Source of the DNA: Megasphaera coli
Lineage (GTDB): Bacteria > Bacillota > Negativicutes > Veillonellales > Megasphaeraceae
Length of the DNA: 64,000 nt
Direction of reading: 5' to 3'
Assembly (NCBI RefSeq): GCF_900095855.1
Contig: NZ_FMIY01000002.1
Coordinates: forward strand, 673,322 to 737,321
Part shown: piece after piece, positions 33,432 through 41,953 of the stretch
How positions within the stretch are numbered: position 1 is the first letter of the stretch
How the letters are laid out: the number at the start of each line of letters is the position of its first letter
The notes under the pieces: generated by a model
The model's input: only the letters and a program-made list of their open reading frames with translations
Told to the model about the DNA's origin: nothing
Database searches by the model: none
Program-made: the position numbers and the translations under genes

Positions 33432-34391
33432 ACCGGAAGTTCCCCTGAGAAGGGGGCTTGTCGGAAGGATGATTTTATGCATACCAACACGACTTGAAAC
33501 TATGCGCATTTAACCTTAGCGGATCAAACCACCATTGAGCAATTCTTGCAAGAAGGTCTTTGTTTTGCTCACATTGCTGCCAAACTCCACAAAGATCCAT
33601 CCACTGTTTCCCTCTCACCAAAGAATCGTTCTATGAAATGGCTGCACTTGTTACACAAGGCTTGGAAAAAAGGCAACATCTGTACCAAATTCATTGTGCA
33701 GACACATCAGCTGTCCCATCATGTATGGATACGGTCATCGGTCGAATCGGCGGCAAAGCACTGCTTACCCTAACCTTTACGCGCTATAATTTCATGATAG
33801 GCAATTATATTACCAGATAAATCGGCAACTTCCGTTTCTACTGCCATTCTTACGTTGAAAAACTGACTGCTGCGTTCGGGCACTACGTTTGGACACTATG
33901 TCCCGGTCCTTCTGACCGATAACGGCAGTGAGTTTTCTTACGTTCACGTCCCGTAACAAGGACCGGACCGGCAACAAGAATCGCACGTATTTTTCTGCCA
34001 CCCCGGGCGCCCTGATGAAAAAACGCATGTCGAGAAGATGTATGCATTAGAAATATCTGCCCGAAAGGAACTTCGTTCGTTTACGCAAGATGCGGTAAAT
34101 GAAATCGTTTCCCATATCAACTCAACTACCCGCAAATCGCTTCACGGAAAGGCCCCCGTATGAGATGTTTTCGTTTCTGTATGGGGAAGAGGCGACTCAT
34201 CTTTCTCCATAGCAGACAAGCAGTTCCTTCTCATACAAACATCATAGTAATCGGAACTTACCGTAAGAAATTCCTGCTTACGGTCTGTCTGCTATGCCCA
34301 AAAACGGAAATTTCTCACGTGCGTATGCCATTTTTCAGCTCATTTCCCACGCTTACTTCCGGTAACAGCCGCAATAAGACTAACTTCCGGT
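33432..34391. mobile_element. Decayed IS30-family insertion sequence
   Basis: A 960-base segment is bounded by the inverted repeat ACCGGAAGTT (33432-33441) and AACTTCCGGT (34382-34391) and contains a broken IS30-type transposase. The length is a little below that of intact IS30 elements. Another AACTTCCGGT-like copy (CTTCCGGT) lies at about 34354, so the exact right end is uncertain. The rest of the 33215-34471 gap holds only promoter and terminator signals. Confidence 0.7.
33477..34212 (+). pseudogene. Broken IS30-family transposase
   Basis: Fragments in different frames on the plus strand spell out the family in order. They are the N-terminal helix-turn-helix (LTLADQTTIEQFLQEGL, HIAAKLHKDPSTVS), then DTVIGRIGGKALLTL, then LTDNGSEFS, which holds the second catalytic Asp, then a piece with KKRMSRRCMH, and SPYEMFSFLYGEE at the end. 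There is a stop six codons after the start and several frameshifts. An internal deletion removes the region between the helix-turn-helix and the catalytic core. The product cannot be active. Confidence 0.85.
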
Positions 34392-34414
34392 TTACCTAGA
34401 ACTTACTTACAGCT

Positions 34415-34460
34415 AAAAAAACTCTCTGCGCCTGCATAATCGCAAACACAGAGAGTTTTT
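34415..34460 (-). terminator. Terminator of the glnS-radC operon
   Basis: On the minus strand AAAACTCTCTG and CAGAGAGTTTTTTT form a stem closing an AT-mixed loop, 12 bases beyond the radC stop. Confidence 0.75.
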
Positions 34461-34471
34461 CCCGTATTAAA

Positions 34472-35161
34472 CTATATAAGCCCTCTTTCGCAGAGACTGA
34501 CGTAAATGCCGTCGCCGATGATGATATGGTCGAGGACGGGTATTTCCATAATGCGCCCGGCCTCGGCGATGTAGCGGGTTACGGCAATATCGTCGCGCGA
34601 CGGTTCCGGATCACCTGACGGATGATTGTGCGCCAGAACGATAGCCGCCGCATTATATTGCAGAGCGTAGCGAAAGACTTCGCGTGCCTTGGCAAGACTG
34701 GCATTAATCGTACCGACCGTCAGTTCCCGAACGGCAATAAGCTTGTTTTTGGACGACAGGTAAATGGCCGAAAAACGCTCCTGCTTAAGACAGCGCATGT
34801 CTTCCATGACATAGGCCGCAATCGTTTCGGGCCTGCTGAAATCGGGCGCATTCTTTTTGACGCGCTGCCGCGCTATGCGTCGTCCCAGCTCAACGGCCGC
34901 ACAAATAGTGACGGCTTTATCCCGACCGATACCGCGGTGGGCGCAAAGACCGGCGATGTCCGTCTCACCGAGGTAGTAAACATTTTCTTCCGGCAGGGAC
35001 TGTAAGATGCGGCGCGACACGTCCAAGGCGGACGCGCCCTTCGTGCCCGTACGCAATAAAATGGCCAGTAAATCCTGATCCGTCACGGCCTGCGGACCGA
35101 CGTGCAGGAATTTTTCCCGCGGCTTTTCGCACGTCGACATTTCTTTTACGATTGTCGTCAT
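34472..35161 (-). CDS. radC: RadC-like JAB-domain protein
   Basis: This 229-residue protein has an N-terminal helix-hairpin-helix region (ALSD-type LLAILLRTGTKG, LCAHRGIGRDKA) and a C-terminal JAB/MPN metal-binding domain with HNHPSGDPEPSRDD. Despite the name, a DNA repair role has been questioned and the biochemical role is unclear. It starts inside the last codons of maf (four-base overlap) and ends the glnS-DUF4321-maf-radC run. Confidence 0.94.
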   Translation of the reverse strand: MTTIVKEMSTCEKPREKFLHVGPQAVTDQDLLAILLRTGTKGASALDVSRRILQSLPEENVYYLGETDIAGLCAHRGIGRDKAVTICAAVELGRRIARQRVKKNAPDFSRPETIAAYVMEDMRCLKQERFSAIYLSSKNKLIAVRELTVGTINASLAKAREVFRYALQYNAAAIVLAHNHPSGDPEPSRDDIAVTRYIAEAGRIMEIPVLDHIIIGDGIYVSLCERGLI

Positions 35162-35724
35162 AGGCGTATACCCGCTTTATGCATGAGCATGCAAAGGGCA
35201 CACAAGGGAAGACCTACGACATTTGTGTAATCGCCGACAATTTTCTCGACGAAAACGGCACCCCTGCCTTGGATGCCGTAAGAGCCCGCCTTATCCATGG
35301 GTTCACCGGTCGCCACGTAAGCCGCAATTTCCGCTTCCTCAAGGGGGCGGAAAAAGACGCTCGTCTTCTCTACATGGCTGTATACGCTTTCGCCACACTG
35401 CAGAGCAATACCCGTATATACGTCATGACCCTTGCCGGAAAGATTCCGCAACATTTGTACCGCTTCGGCCTCGCTGCCCGGCTTTCCTAAAATCTTCCCG
35501 TTCGCCGCCACAATCGTATCGGCACCGACCACCCACGCATGAGGATACAGGGCGGCAACGGAGGCAGCCTTGCCGACTGCCTGTGTATGTACAAACTTCT
35601 CGGGATTATCACGTCCCGGCACATCTTCGTCATACGTTCCGGGGCATACAGTAAAGTCCGCGCCTATTTGCTGCAGGAGTTCCCTGCGGCGCGGCGAGCT
35701 TGATGCCAGAATAAGCATAGACAT
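35158..35724 (-). CDS. maf: Maf-like nucleoside triphosphate pyrophosphatase
   Basis: This 188-residue protein starts LILASSSPRRRELLQQIG after a short lead, the hallmark of Maf. It has further family segments VVGADTIVAANG, KGHDVYTG and YGIQGRGAVFVE. Maf proteins hydrolyse dTTP, UTP or modified nucleotides and are linked to septum control. AGGAGG is 4 bases before ATG 35724; ATG at 35718 is also possible. In many Firmicutes maf and radC sit beside mreBCD; here the partners are a DUF4321 gene and glnS. Confidence 0.95.
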   Translation of the reverse strand: MSMLILASSSPRRRELLQQIGADFTVCPGTYDEDVPGRDNPEKFVHTQAVGKAASVAALYPHAWVVGADTIVAANGKILGKPGSEAEAVQMLRNLSGKGHDVYTGIALQCGESVYSHVEKTSVFFRPLEEAEIAAYVATGEPMDKAGSYGIQGRGAVFVEKIVGDYTNVVGLPLCALCMLMHKAGIRL

Positions 35725-35732
35725 GAGACCTC

Positions 35733-36002
35733 CTATAGGCGTCTATAAATGAATAAGGCAATCAAGATACCGATAATACTGAGAAGATTCGGGGCAAAAT
35801 GAATACCGAAACTCAGTTGCATCACGTATAAGTTTAATTGTACATTCTGAATATTAAAAATTTCGTAGTGTTTAATGAGCGTCGGCATAATACTGCCTAT
35901 ATTTAAGCCGGACAAGGCGTCACCGACAATGCCGCCTAAAATACCGCCGGCGACAAGCAGTAAAACGAGAAATAAAACGCCTTTGCTTCCTACCGCTTTC
36001 AT
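35733..36002 (-). CDS. DUF4321 family small membrane protein
   Basis: This 89-residue protein has two hydrophobic helices, one at 8-30 (VLFLVLLLVAGGILGGIVGD) and one at the C-terminus (FAPNLLSIIGILIALFIYRR), separated by a polar loop with GLNIGSIMP. This matches DUF4321 proteins that lie next to maf and radC in clostridia. The function is unknown; the neighbourhood suggests envelope or division. It starts 21 bases after glnS. Confidence 0.85.
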   Translation of the reverse strand: MKAVGSKGVLFLVLLLVAGGILGGIVGDALSGLNIGSIMPTLIKHYEIFNIQNVQLNLYVMQLSFGIHFAPNLLSIIGILIALFIYRRL

Positions 36003-36023
36003 ACTTCGTCCCCCTGTATAACG

Positions 36024-37700
36024 TCAACTCTTTTTCTGCAGCTTCGCCCACGTATCGCGCAGACCGACGATACGGTTTACGACGAGTACATCCGCCGTCG
36101 AATCTTCGTCGATAATAAAGTAGCCCCGGCGGAGAAACTGGAATCGGTCGCCTGCCTTAAAAGCTGCCAAACCCGCTTCGCCCTTACCTTCGGTCACGAT
36201 TAGGCTGTCCGGATTTATTTGACTGAGGAAGTCGCCGTCATCTCCTTCACTGTCCATGCGCAGGAGCGAATCATAGAGGCGGCATTCCATATTGACGGCA
36301 TCCTTCGCGTTTACCCAGTGAAGAGTCCCCTTTACTTTGCGGTCCGCATTGACGCCGCTGCCGCTCTTGCTTTCCAAGTCACAGGAGCAGTGAAGTTCTT
36401 TAATTTCGCCGTTTTCGTCTTTTATCACTTCATCACACTTAATGATATACGCGTACTTCAGGCGTACTTCCTTGCCCGGCGCAAGGCGGAAGAACTTCTT
36501 CACCGGTTCTTCCATAAAGTCTCCCCGTTCGATGTACAATTCATTGCTGAAGGTCATGCCGCGCCTGCCCATAGCTTCGTTTTCCTGATTATTGTCAGCC
36601 TGAAGAACTTCCGTCCTGTCGGCCGGATAGTTCGTCAAAACGACCTTAATCGGATCGATGACGGTCATGTAGCGCGGCGCTTTTAATTTCAAATCTTCGC
36701 GAATGCACGCTTCCAGGAAGGCCGGTTCCACCGTGCTGTCCGCCTTGGCTACGCCGATGCGCTCACAAAAATCGCGAATCGCTTCAGGCGTATAACCGCG
36801 GCGCCGTATACCTGCAATAGTGGGCATGCGCGGATCGTCCCAACCGCTGACCAGTCCCTTTTCCACGAGAAGCCGTAACTTCCGCTTGCTCATGACCATG
36901 TGGGCCACGTTGAGACGGGCAAACTCGATCTGCTGCGGCTTCTGTCCTTCCGGATCCTCCCATTCGGCAACGACCCAATTGTACAGAGGCCGGTGATCTT
37001 CAAACTCCAGTGTGCAGATGGAGTGCGTAATCCGTTCGATTGCGTCTTCCAACGGATGAGCATAGTCATAGACCGGATAAATGCACCACTTGTCACCCGT
37101 ACGGTGATGGGATGCGTGTACGATGCGATATAAAACGGGGTCACGCATATTGATATTCGGACTGGCCATGTCGATTTTTGCGCGCAGCACTTTTTTGCCG
37201 TCTGCATATTTGCCGTCCTTCATTTCTTCAAAGAGATTCAAATTTTCTTCTACGGATCGATTGCGATAGGGACTTTCTTTACCGGGTTCATTGAAAGTGC
37301 CTCTGTATTCACGAATTTCGTCACCCGTCAAATCATCCACATAGGCCAGCCCCTTGCGGATGAGTTTCAAAGCGTGTTCATAAAAAATGTCGAAGTAGTC
37401 GGAAGCGAAATAGAGGCGTTCTTCCCAGGAAAATCCGAGCCAGGCGACGTCACGCTTAATGGACTCCACGTATTCCACGTCTTCCCTGGACGGGTTCGTG
37501 TCGTCAAAACGCAGGTTTGTGAGGCCCTTGTATTTTTTGCCGATGCCGAAGTTCAAACAAATGGACTTGGCATGCCCCAAGTGCAGATAACCGTTCGGCT
37601 CGGGCGGAAAACGTGTATGAACGCGGTTACCGTAGGTCCCGGCTTCATTATCCTTATCAATAATGGTTTCAATAAAATTTCTCGTATTTTCCTGATCCAT
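36024..37700 (-). CDS. glnS: Glutamine-tRNA ligase
   Basis: This 558-residue class I synthetase carries [15 protein letters not shown] (HIGH motif as HLGH) and the KMSKS variant VMSKRK. It has the two-part beta-barrel anticodon domain of GlnRS, with [10 protein letters not shown] in that domain. It charges tRNA-Gln directly. Many Firmicutes lack GlnRS and rely on GatCAB; here both occur in one window. The ATG at 37700 has AGGGAG 12 bases upstream, a long spacing. It is the first gene of glnS-DUF4321-maf-radC. Confidence 0.97.
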   Translation of the reverse strand: MDQENTRNFIETIIDKDNEAGTYGNRVHTRFPPEPNGYLHLGHAKSICLNFGIGKKYKGLTNLRFDDTNPSREDVEYVESIKRDVAWLGFSWEERLYFASDYFDIFYEHALKLIRKGLAYVDDLTGDEIREYRGTFNEPGKESPYRNRSVEENLNLFEEMKDGKYADGKKVLRAKIDMASPNINMRDPVLYRIVHASHHRTGDKWCIYPVYDYAHPLEDAIERITHSICTLEFEDHRPLYNWVVAEWEDPEGQKPQQIEFARLNVAHMVMSKRKLRLLVEKGLVSGWDDPRMPTIAGIRRRGYTPEAIRDFCERIGVAKADSTVEPAFLEACIREDLKLKAPRYMTVIDPIKVVLTNYPADRTEVLQADNNQENEAMGRRGMTFSNELYIERGDFMEEPVKKFFRLAPGKEVRLKYAYIIKCDEVIKDENGEIKELHCSCDLESKSGSGVNADRKVKGTLHWVNAKDAVNMECRLYDSLLRMDSEGDDGDFLSQINPDSLIVTEGKGEAGLAAFKAGDRFQFLRRGYFIIDEDSTADVLVVNRIVGLRDTWAKLQKKS

Positions 37701-37737
37701 AATGTAGGCAAACTCCCTCTCATCAAATATTGCTTAA

Positions 37738-37746
37738 ATTGTAACA
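37738..37746 (-). promoter_or_regulatory. Extended -10 promoter of glnS
   Basis: TGTTACAAT on the minus strand is an extended -10 box (TG-n-TACAAT), 38 bases before the start codon. The -35 region (TGGTAG, 17 bases upstream) is weak. Confidence 0.5.
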
Positions 37747-37804
37747 TAAACGCCCGCCACCTACCAGTAATACAACAATTTATAACCTTGACCCGCCATT
37801 TCTA

Positions 37805-37813
37805 TGATATAAT
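37805..37813 (+). promoter_or_regulatory. Extended -10 promoter of the FAH-family gene
   Basis: TGATATAAT is an extended -10 with a perfect hexamer. A TTGACC lies only 14 bases upstream, too close for a normal -35. Confidence 0.6.
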
Positions 37814-37845
37814 TTAGACATCATACATTTCGGGAGTGAATATAC

Positions 37846-38748
37846 ATGGAAATAAAAAAGCTTATTACCTTTGAAGATGCGGGCTTTGAGCAGTGGGGCG
37901 TCATTTCCGAAGACGGCAAGAGCGTATACGGCGCCATTGCCCTGGAAGAAGCGTTCTTTACACCCCTGCCGGAAAAGCTCGTCGAATTTATTGCCCAAGG
38001 AAGCGAAGGGCTTTTAGCCTTGGCGGACAGCTTGGAACAAAATGAAAAGACCGGCGCCGTCGCGGCCCGCCCCTTGGATACGCTGCACATTCTTACGCCG
38101 CTGCGCGGTATGAGCCGCAATATATTCTGCGTCGGCAAAAATTACGGCGACCACATTGTGGAATTTGACAAAGTCACGACACCGGACTTGCCGCAGTACC
38201 CTATTTTCTTTACCAAGGCCGCAACCTCCGTCATCGGCCCGAATGATATGATCGACAGTCATCCGGATGTAACGGCACAGCTTGATTACGAAGGTGAGCT
38301 GGCGGTCATTCTCGGCAAGACGGGTGCGGATATTCCGGAAAGCGAAGCCATGGACTATGTCTACGGCTATACGATTCTTAACGACGTAACGGCCCGCGAC
38401 TTACAGCGCAACCATGTACAATGGTTCCACGGCAAAAGCCTCGACACGTTCTGCCCTATCGGTCCGTCCATCCTCCTGCGTGATGCCGCTCCTCCCTCAT
38501 TCGACGTGGTGACCAAGATAAACGGCGAAGTGCGACAGGACGGTTCGACAGGAGAGTTTATCTTCTCCATTCCCCGCCTTATTGCGGAGCTCTCCAAAGG
38601 AACTACTCTCCTTTGCGGCGATATTATCGCCACGGGAACACCGGCAGGCGTAGGCGTCGGCTTTAATCCGCCGAAATTTCTGAAAAAAGGAGATGTTGTG
38701 GAAATCACGATTTCCCACATCGGTACCTTAACCAATACGGTAAAATAG
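37846..38748 (+). CDS. Fumarylacetoacetate hydrolase family protein
   Basis: This 300-residue protein has a short N-terminal domain and the FAH fold. Metal-binding acidic residues lie in LDYEGELAVILG and the loop NDVTARDLQ. The segments FCVGKNYGDH, KSLDTFCPIGP and GDIIATGTPAGVG are typical of the group of acylpyruvate hydrolases and 2-hydroxyhepta-2,4-diene-1,7-dioate isomerases. The exact substrate cannot be told; acylpyruvases and oxaloacetate decarboxylases share these motifs. It is one of the few plus-strand genes, with its own promoter, GGGAGTG ribosome site and terminator. Confidence 0.93.
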   Translation: MEIKKLITFEDAGFEQWGVISEDGKSVYGAIALEEAFFTPLPEKLVEFIAQGSEGLLALADSLEQNEKTGAVAARPLDTLHILTPLRGMSRNIFCVGKNYGDHIVEFDKVTTPDLPQYPIFFTKAATSVIGPNDMIDSHPDVTAQLDYEGELAVILGKTGADIPESEAMDYVYGYTILNDVTARDLQRNHVQWFHGKSLDTFCPIGPSILLRDAAPPSFDVVTKINGEVRQDGSTGEFIFSIPRLIAELSKGTTLLCGDIIATGTPAGVGVGFNPPKFLKKGDVVEITISHIGTLTNTVK

Positions 38749-38778
38749 CCATCTGCCTGCATAGCAGACGGCTTTCTT
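38747..38778 (+). terminator. Terminator of the FAH-family gene
   Basis: AGCCATCTGC and GCAGACGGCT pair around a 7-base loop and are followed by TTCTT. The stem begins in the stop codon. Confidence 0.65.
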
Positions 38779-38860
38779 CCAACTATATCAAAATGAACGA
38801 AAAGTTCTGTCACACGTATGCTCATTATGTCGAACGTACTGACAGGTGATAATCATACAT

Positions 38861-38899
38861 AAAAATCGGGCAACGGTATTAGGCCGCTTGCCCGATTTT
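38861..38899 (-). terminator. Terminator of the amino acid permease gene
   Basis: AAAATCGGGCAA and TTGCCCGATTTTT form a perfect stem on the minus strand, 27 bases past the stop. Confidence 0.8.
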
Positions 38900-38926
38900 C
38901 GTAACAGTTATTAAAGGTTAGAACTT

Positions 38927-40333
38927 TTATTCCTGTGTTTCTTCCTGAACTTGAACGCCCTTTTGCAGCAAACTGTGACGATAGCCGTAGACGCCGTAAA
39001 GGACGGCGCCCAAAACGGACCAGCCTACAAAGAGCTCCAATGTATGTGGCGATAAATGAGCGAATACAAAAGCACAGAAGACGAAGCCCAGCGGTGCAAT
39101 AAGATATACTGCAGGGCAACGGAAACCGCGCTTAATATTCGGGTAGAGTTTACGTAATACGAGAATGCCTACGCACGAGCAGAGGAAGGCAAAAATCGTG
39201 CCGGCGCTGCATGCTTCCGCAACGACCTGGATAGGCGTAAAGCCCGAAACGAAAGCAACGATAATGCCGACAATAATTTGTACGCGGTACGGCGTTTTAT
39301 ACTTTTCGTGAACCTTGTACAGTCCCTGCGGCAGAAGGCCGTCGCGGCTCATGGAATAGAGGGCACGGCTCTGTGCAAAAAGCATATTCAGGACAACCGT
39401 GGATAAACCGCAGAGAGCGCCTGTACCGACCAAGGCCGAACCGGCACGCATGCCTATGTATTCGAGAACATACGAGGCGGGCGCTGCCGTATTGAGTTCT
39501 TCATAAGGAACTACCCCCGTCATGGTGGCACAAACGGCAATATACAAAATCGTACAAATCGTTAACGCCGAAATAATGCCGATAGGCATATCACGGGTAG
39601 GATTCTTCGTTTCTTCCGCAGCCGTCGATAAAGCGTCAAAGCCGAGGTATGCAAAGAAGAGTACCGCCGTCCCTGCCGTCACGCCTTCCCAGCCGAAGGG
39701 AAGGAAAGGTTCCCAGTTCGACGGTTCAATGTGAGGGCCGGCGAAGAAGAGGAAGACAAAAATCGTGACAATTTTTACAACGACGAGTATCTTATTGACC
39801 CTGGCTCCTTCGCGAACACCGATAATAAGACAAAGTGTCGCAAGAAGCACTATGATAAAGGCAGGCAAATTGATGATACCGCCGTCGGCCGGCACGGCCG
39901 TCAAAGCCTTCGGCAAATCAATGCCGCATGAATGAAGGAGGCCGACGAAGTACGCCGACCAGCCGCCGGCAACGGCACTGGCGCCGACGGAGTATTCCAA
40001 AATAAGGCTCCAGCCTACCCACCAGCCGAAAAATTCACCGAGAGACGCGTATGCGTACGTATAAGAACTGCCTGAAACGGGCAGGAACGTGGCCAATTCG
40101 GAATAAGCCATACATACGAAAGCACACGTAACGGCCGCCAGAACAAAGGATAACATCAGACCGGGACCGGCATACTTTGCCGCGCCGATACCGGTGAGTA
40201 CGAATATGCCCGTACCGATGATAATACCCAGACCCATTAACGTAATATCAAAAGCCCCGAGAGCTCTGTCCAATTTTTTATCCTGTGCATTACGCATGAG
40301 ATCTTCATACGGCTTCCGTCGCAGAATATCCAC
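38927..40333 (-). CDS. APC-family amino acid permease
   Basis: This transporter of about 468 residues has roughly 12 membrane helices. The first carries the substrate-binding GIIIGTGIFVLTG; later segments include EYSVGASAVAGGW and FFAYLGFDALSTAAEE, both typical of the cationic amino acid transporter (YfnA/CAT) branch of the APC family. The C-terminus is a charged tail. GTG at 40333 is preferred because AGGAG lies 8 bases upstream; a GTG three codons earlier would overlap that site. It starts about 90 bases after brnQ on the same strand and ends in a strong terminator. The substrate is not known. Confidence 0.93.
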   Translation of the reverse strand: MDILRRKPYEDLMRNAQDKKLDRALGAFDITLMGLGIIIGTGIFVLTGIGAAKYAGPGLMLSFVLAAVTCAFVCMAYSELATFLPVSGSSYTYAYASLGEFFGWWVGWSLILEYSVGASAVAGGWSAYFVGLLHSCGIDLPKALTAVPADGGIINLPAFIIVLLATLCLIIGVREGARVNKILVVVKIVTIFVFLFFAGPHIEPSNWEPFLPFGWEGVTAGTAVLFFAYLGFDALSTAAEETKNPTRDMPIGIISALTICTILYIAVCATMTGVVPYEELNTAAPASYVLEYIGMRAGSALVGTGALCGLSTVVLNMLFAQSRALYSMSRDGLLPQGLYKVHEKYKTPYRVQIIVGIIVAFVSGFTPIQVVAEACSAGTIFAFLCSCVGILVLRKLYPNIKRGFRCPAVYLIAPLGFVFCAFVFAHLSPHTLELFVGWSVLGAVLYGVYGYRHSLLQKGVQVQEETQE

Positions 40334-40423
40334 AAGAATCACTCCTTTATTATTTCGTATCGGATGACGAAATTCTCCTCCCGGAACGCAAAGATATTGC
40401 GATTTCTCAGTAAAATTTCGTAC

Positions 40424-41761
40424 TTATGCGGCCGTTTTAGAATTGACCGCCGCCTTCCATGCAAGGCCGATGACAAAACCGACAACGGCAAAGCAGAGCC
40501 AGCTCATACCCAGGGAATGGAGAGGCACGGTCATACTGAAGAACGTATCAACGGCACCCAAGGGAATTTTGGCCGTCTGCAGACCCGTAACAAAGGCGGG
40601 AATAAGCGTCAGGCCGATAGTCCAGGCATATACACATTGCCGTCCGCCGAAGAGCTTGTGCAGGAAGGTCAAAATAACGAGAGCCACGACGATAGGATAA
40701 ATAAACATCAATACGGGAATAGCGGCGGTGATGATTGTCTTCAAGCCGAACATTGCGACGGCAAAAGAAATGACGGAGAAAATAGCTGCATACGTCTTGT
40801 AGCCGAAGCCGCCCAAAATCTGCTGGAAGTACGTTGCGCAAGACGTAATAAGGCCGATACTCGTCGACAGGCAGGCAAGCAGCACGATAACCGCCAAAAG
40901 CATGGCCCCCGCTTCACCGAAGAGAATCTTTGCACACAAGGAAAGGACGGGAGCGCCCGTTTCCTGCATACCGATAGCCGTTACGCTGTCCGCACCGATT
41001 TTAGCAATAAAAATATATACGAAAGCCAAACAGGAAACGGCAACAACACCGGATTTGAATACGTCGAACGTGATTTCGCTCGGTGTGGAAGCACCCGCTT
41101 CAACGACAAATTCAACGACAAGAATGGCAAATACGAGAGAAGCGATGGCGTCCATCGTATTATAACCGTCGAGAAAGCCCTGTACGGCAGCCAAGGTAGC
41201 CGTACCGTATTCCGGCGTCGCACTCAAGGGATCCCCTAAGGGCGAAATGAACGACTTGACGATCAGGGCCAAAATGGCAATCAGAAGACAAGGCGTCAAA
41301 ATTTTGCCGATACGGTCAACCAGTTTGGACGGCGATGCCGAAAGCCAATAGGAAATGATGAAGAAGATAACGAGGAATATAGTCATATTCATGTCGGTAC
41401 CGCCGTTTTCCAAAAAGGGACGGACTGCGATTTCATAAGATACGCTGCCCGTACGGGGAGTTGCAAAGAACGGTCCGATTGTTAAATATGATAACACCGT
41501 AAAGAAAAGACCGAATTTGGGATGGACGCGGCCGGCCAATTCTTCCAAATTCTTACACCCGGAATAACCGATAGCCAATACGCCTGCCAAGGGCAGCCCT
41601 ACACCTGTAACGATGAAGCCCAGGACAGACCACCATACGTTGACCCCTGCATGCTGCCCCATGGCCGCCGGGAAGATAAGATTCCCTGCGCCGAAAAAAA
41701 GCGCGAACAGCATAAGACCGACTGCAATAAATCGTTTTCCGTTTTTCTGATTCTCATTCAT
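40424..41761 (-). CDS. brnQ: Branched-chain amino acid:cation symporter (BrnQ/LIVCS family)
   Basis: This 445-residue transporter has about 12 helices and opens with the family hallmark FALFFGAGNLIFPAAMG. Conserved parts include YLTIGPFFATPRTGSVSYE and GFLDGYNTMDAIASLVFA. It imports leucine, isoleucine and valine with sodium or protons. GGAGTG precedes the ATG at 41761. A 130-base leader with two hairpins lies between the likely promoter and the start. An APC-type permease follows, so the pair may form an amino acid uptake unit. Confidence 0.95.
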   Translation of the reverse strand: MNENQKNGKRFIAVGLMLFALFFGAGNLIFPAAMGQHAGVNVWWSVLGFIVTGVGLPLAGVLAIGYSGCKNLEELAGRVHPKFGLFFTVLSYLTIGPFFATPRTGSVSYEIAVRPFLENGGTDMNMTIFLVIFFIISYWLSASPSKLVDRIGKILTPCLLIAILALIVKSFISPLGDPLSATPEYGTATLAAVQGFLDGYNTMDAIASLVFAILVVEFVVEAGASTPSEITFDVFKSGVVAVSCLAFVYIFIAKIGADSVTAIGMQETGAPVLSLCAKILFGEAGAMLLAVIVLLACLSTSIGLITSCATYFQQILGGFGYKTYAAIFSVISFAVAMFGLKTIITAAIPVLMFIYPIVVALVILTFLHKLFGGRQCVYAWTIGLTLIPAFVTGLQTAKIPLGAVDTFFSMTVPLHSLGMSWLCFAVVGFVIGLAWKAAVNSKTAA

Positions 41762-41790
41762 TTTCGATCACACTCCGTTCTAAAAAATTT

Positions 41791-41878
41791 ATGCCGCCCT
41801 TTCGCCGTTTCCGCAAAGGCGCGGCATATTTACAAAGCATCTCTTATAAACTATTACTTTTCCGCAAGCAGATGCTTT
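41791..41878 (-). promoter_or_regulatory. brnQ leader with two stem-loops
   Basis: The arms AAAGCATCT and AGATGCTTT (41834-41842, 41870-41878) and, nearer the gene, an imperfect hairpin from ATGCCG to CGGCAT (41791-41827) lie between promoter and start. Neither is followed by a T run. No known riboswitch class was recognised. Confidence 0.45.
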
Positions 41879-41890
41879 AACTTTGATGAT

Positions 41891-41899
41891 ATTGTATCA
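41891..41899 (-). promoter_or_regulatory. Extended -10 promoter of brnQ
   Basis: TGATACAAT on the minus strand is an extended -10 box in AT-rich DNA. No good -35 box is seen. Confidence 0.45.
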
Positions 41900-41953
41900 T
41901 AATAGTATTTTTAAATCATCACTTTTCTCCTGTTTTTTTTAATATATCCGTTT

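Noticed and set aside
34258-34282. Hairpin CCGTAAG-CTTACGG within the IS remnant
   Set aside because: It lies in decayed transposon DNA with no gene following, so a regulatory role is unlikely.
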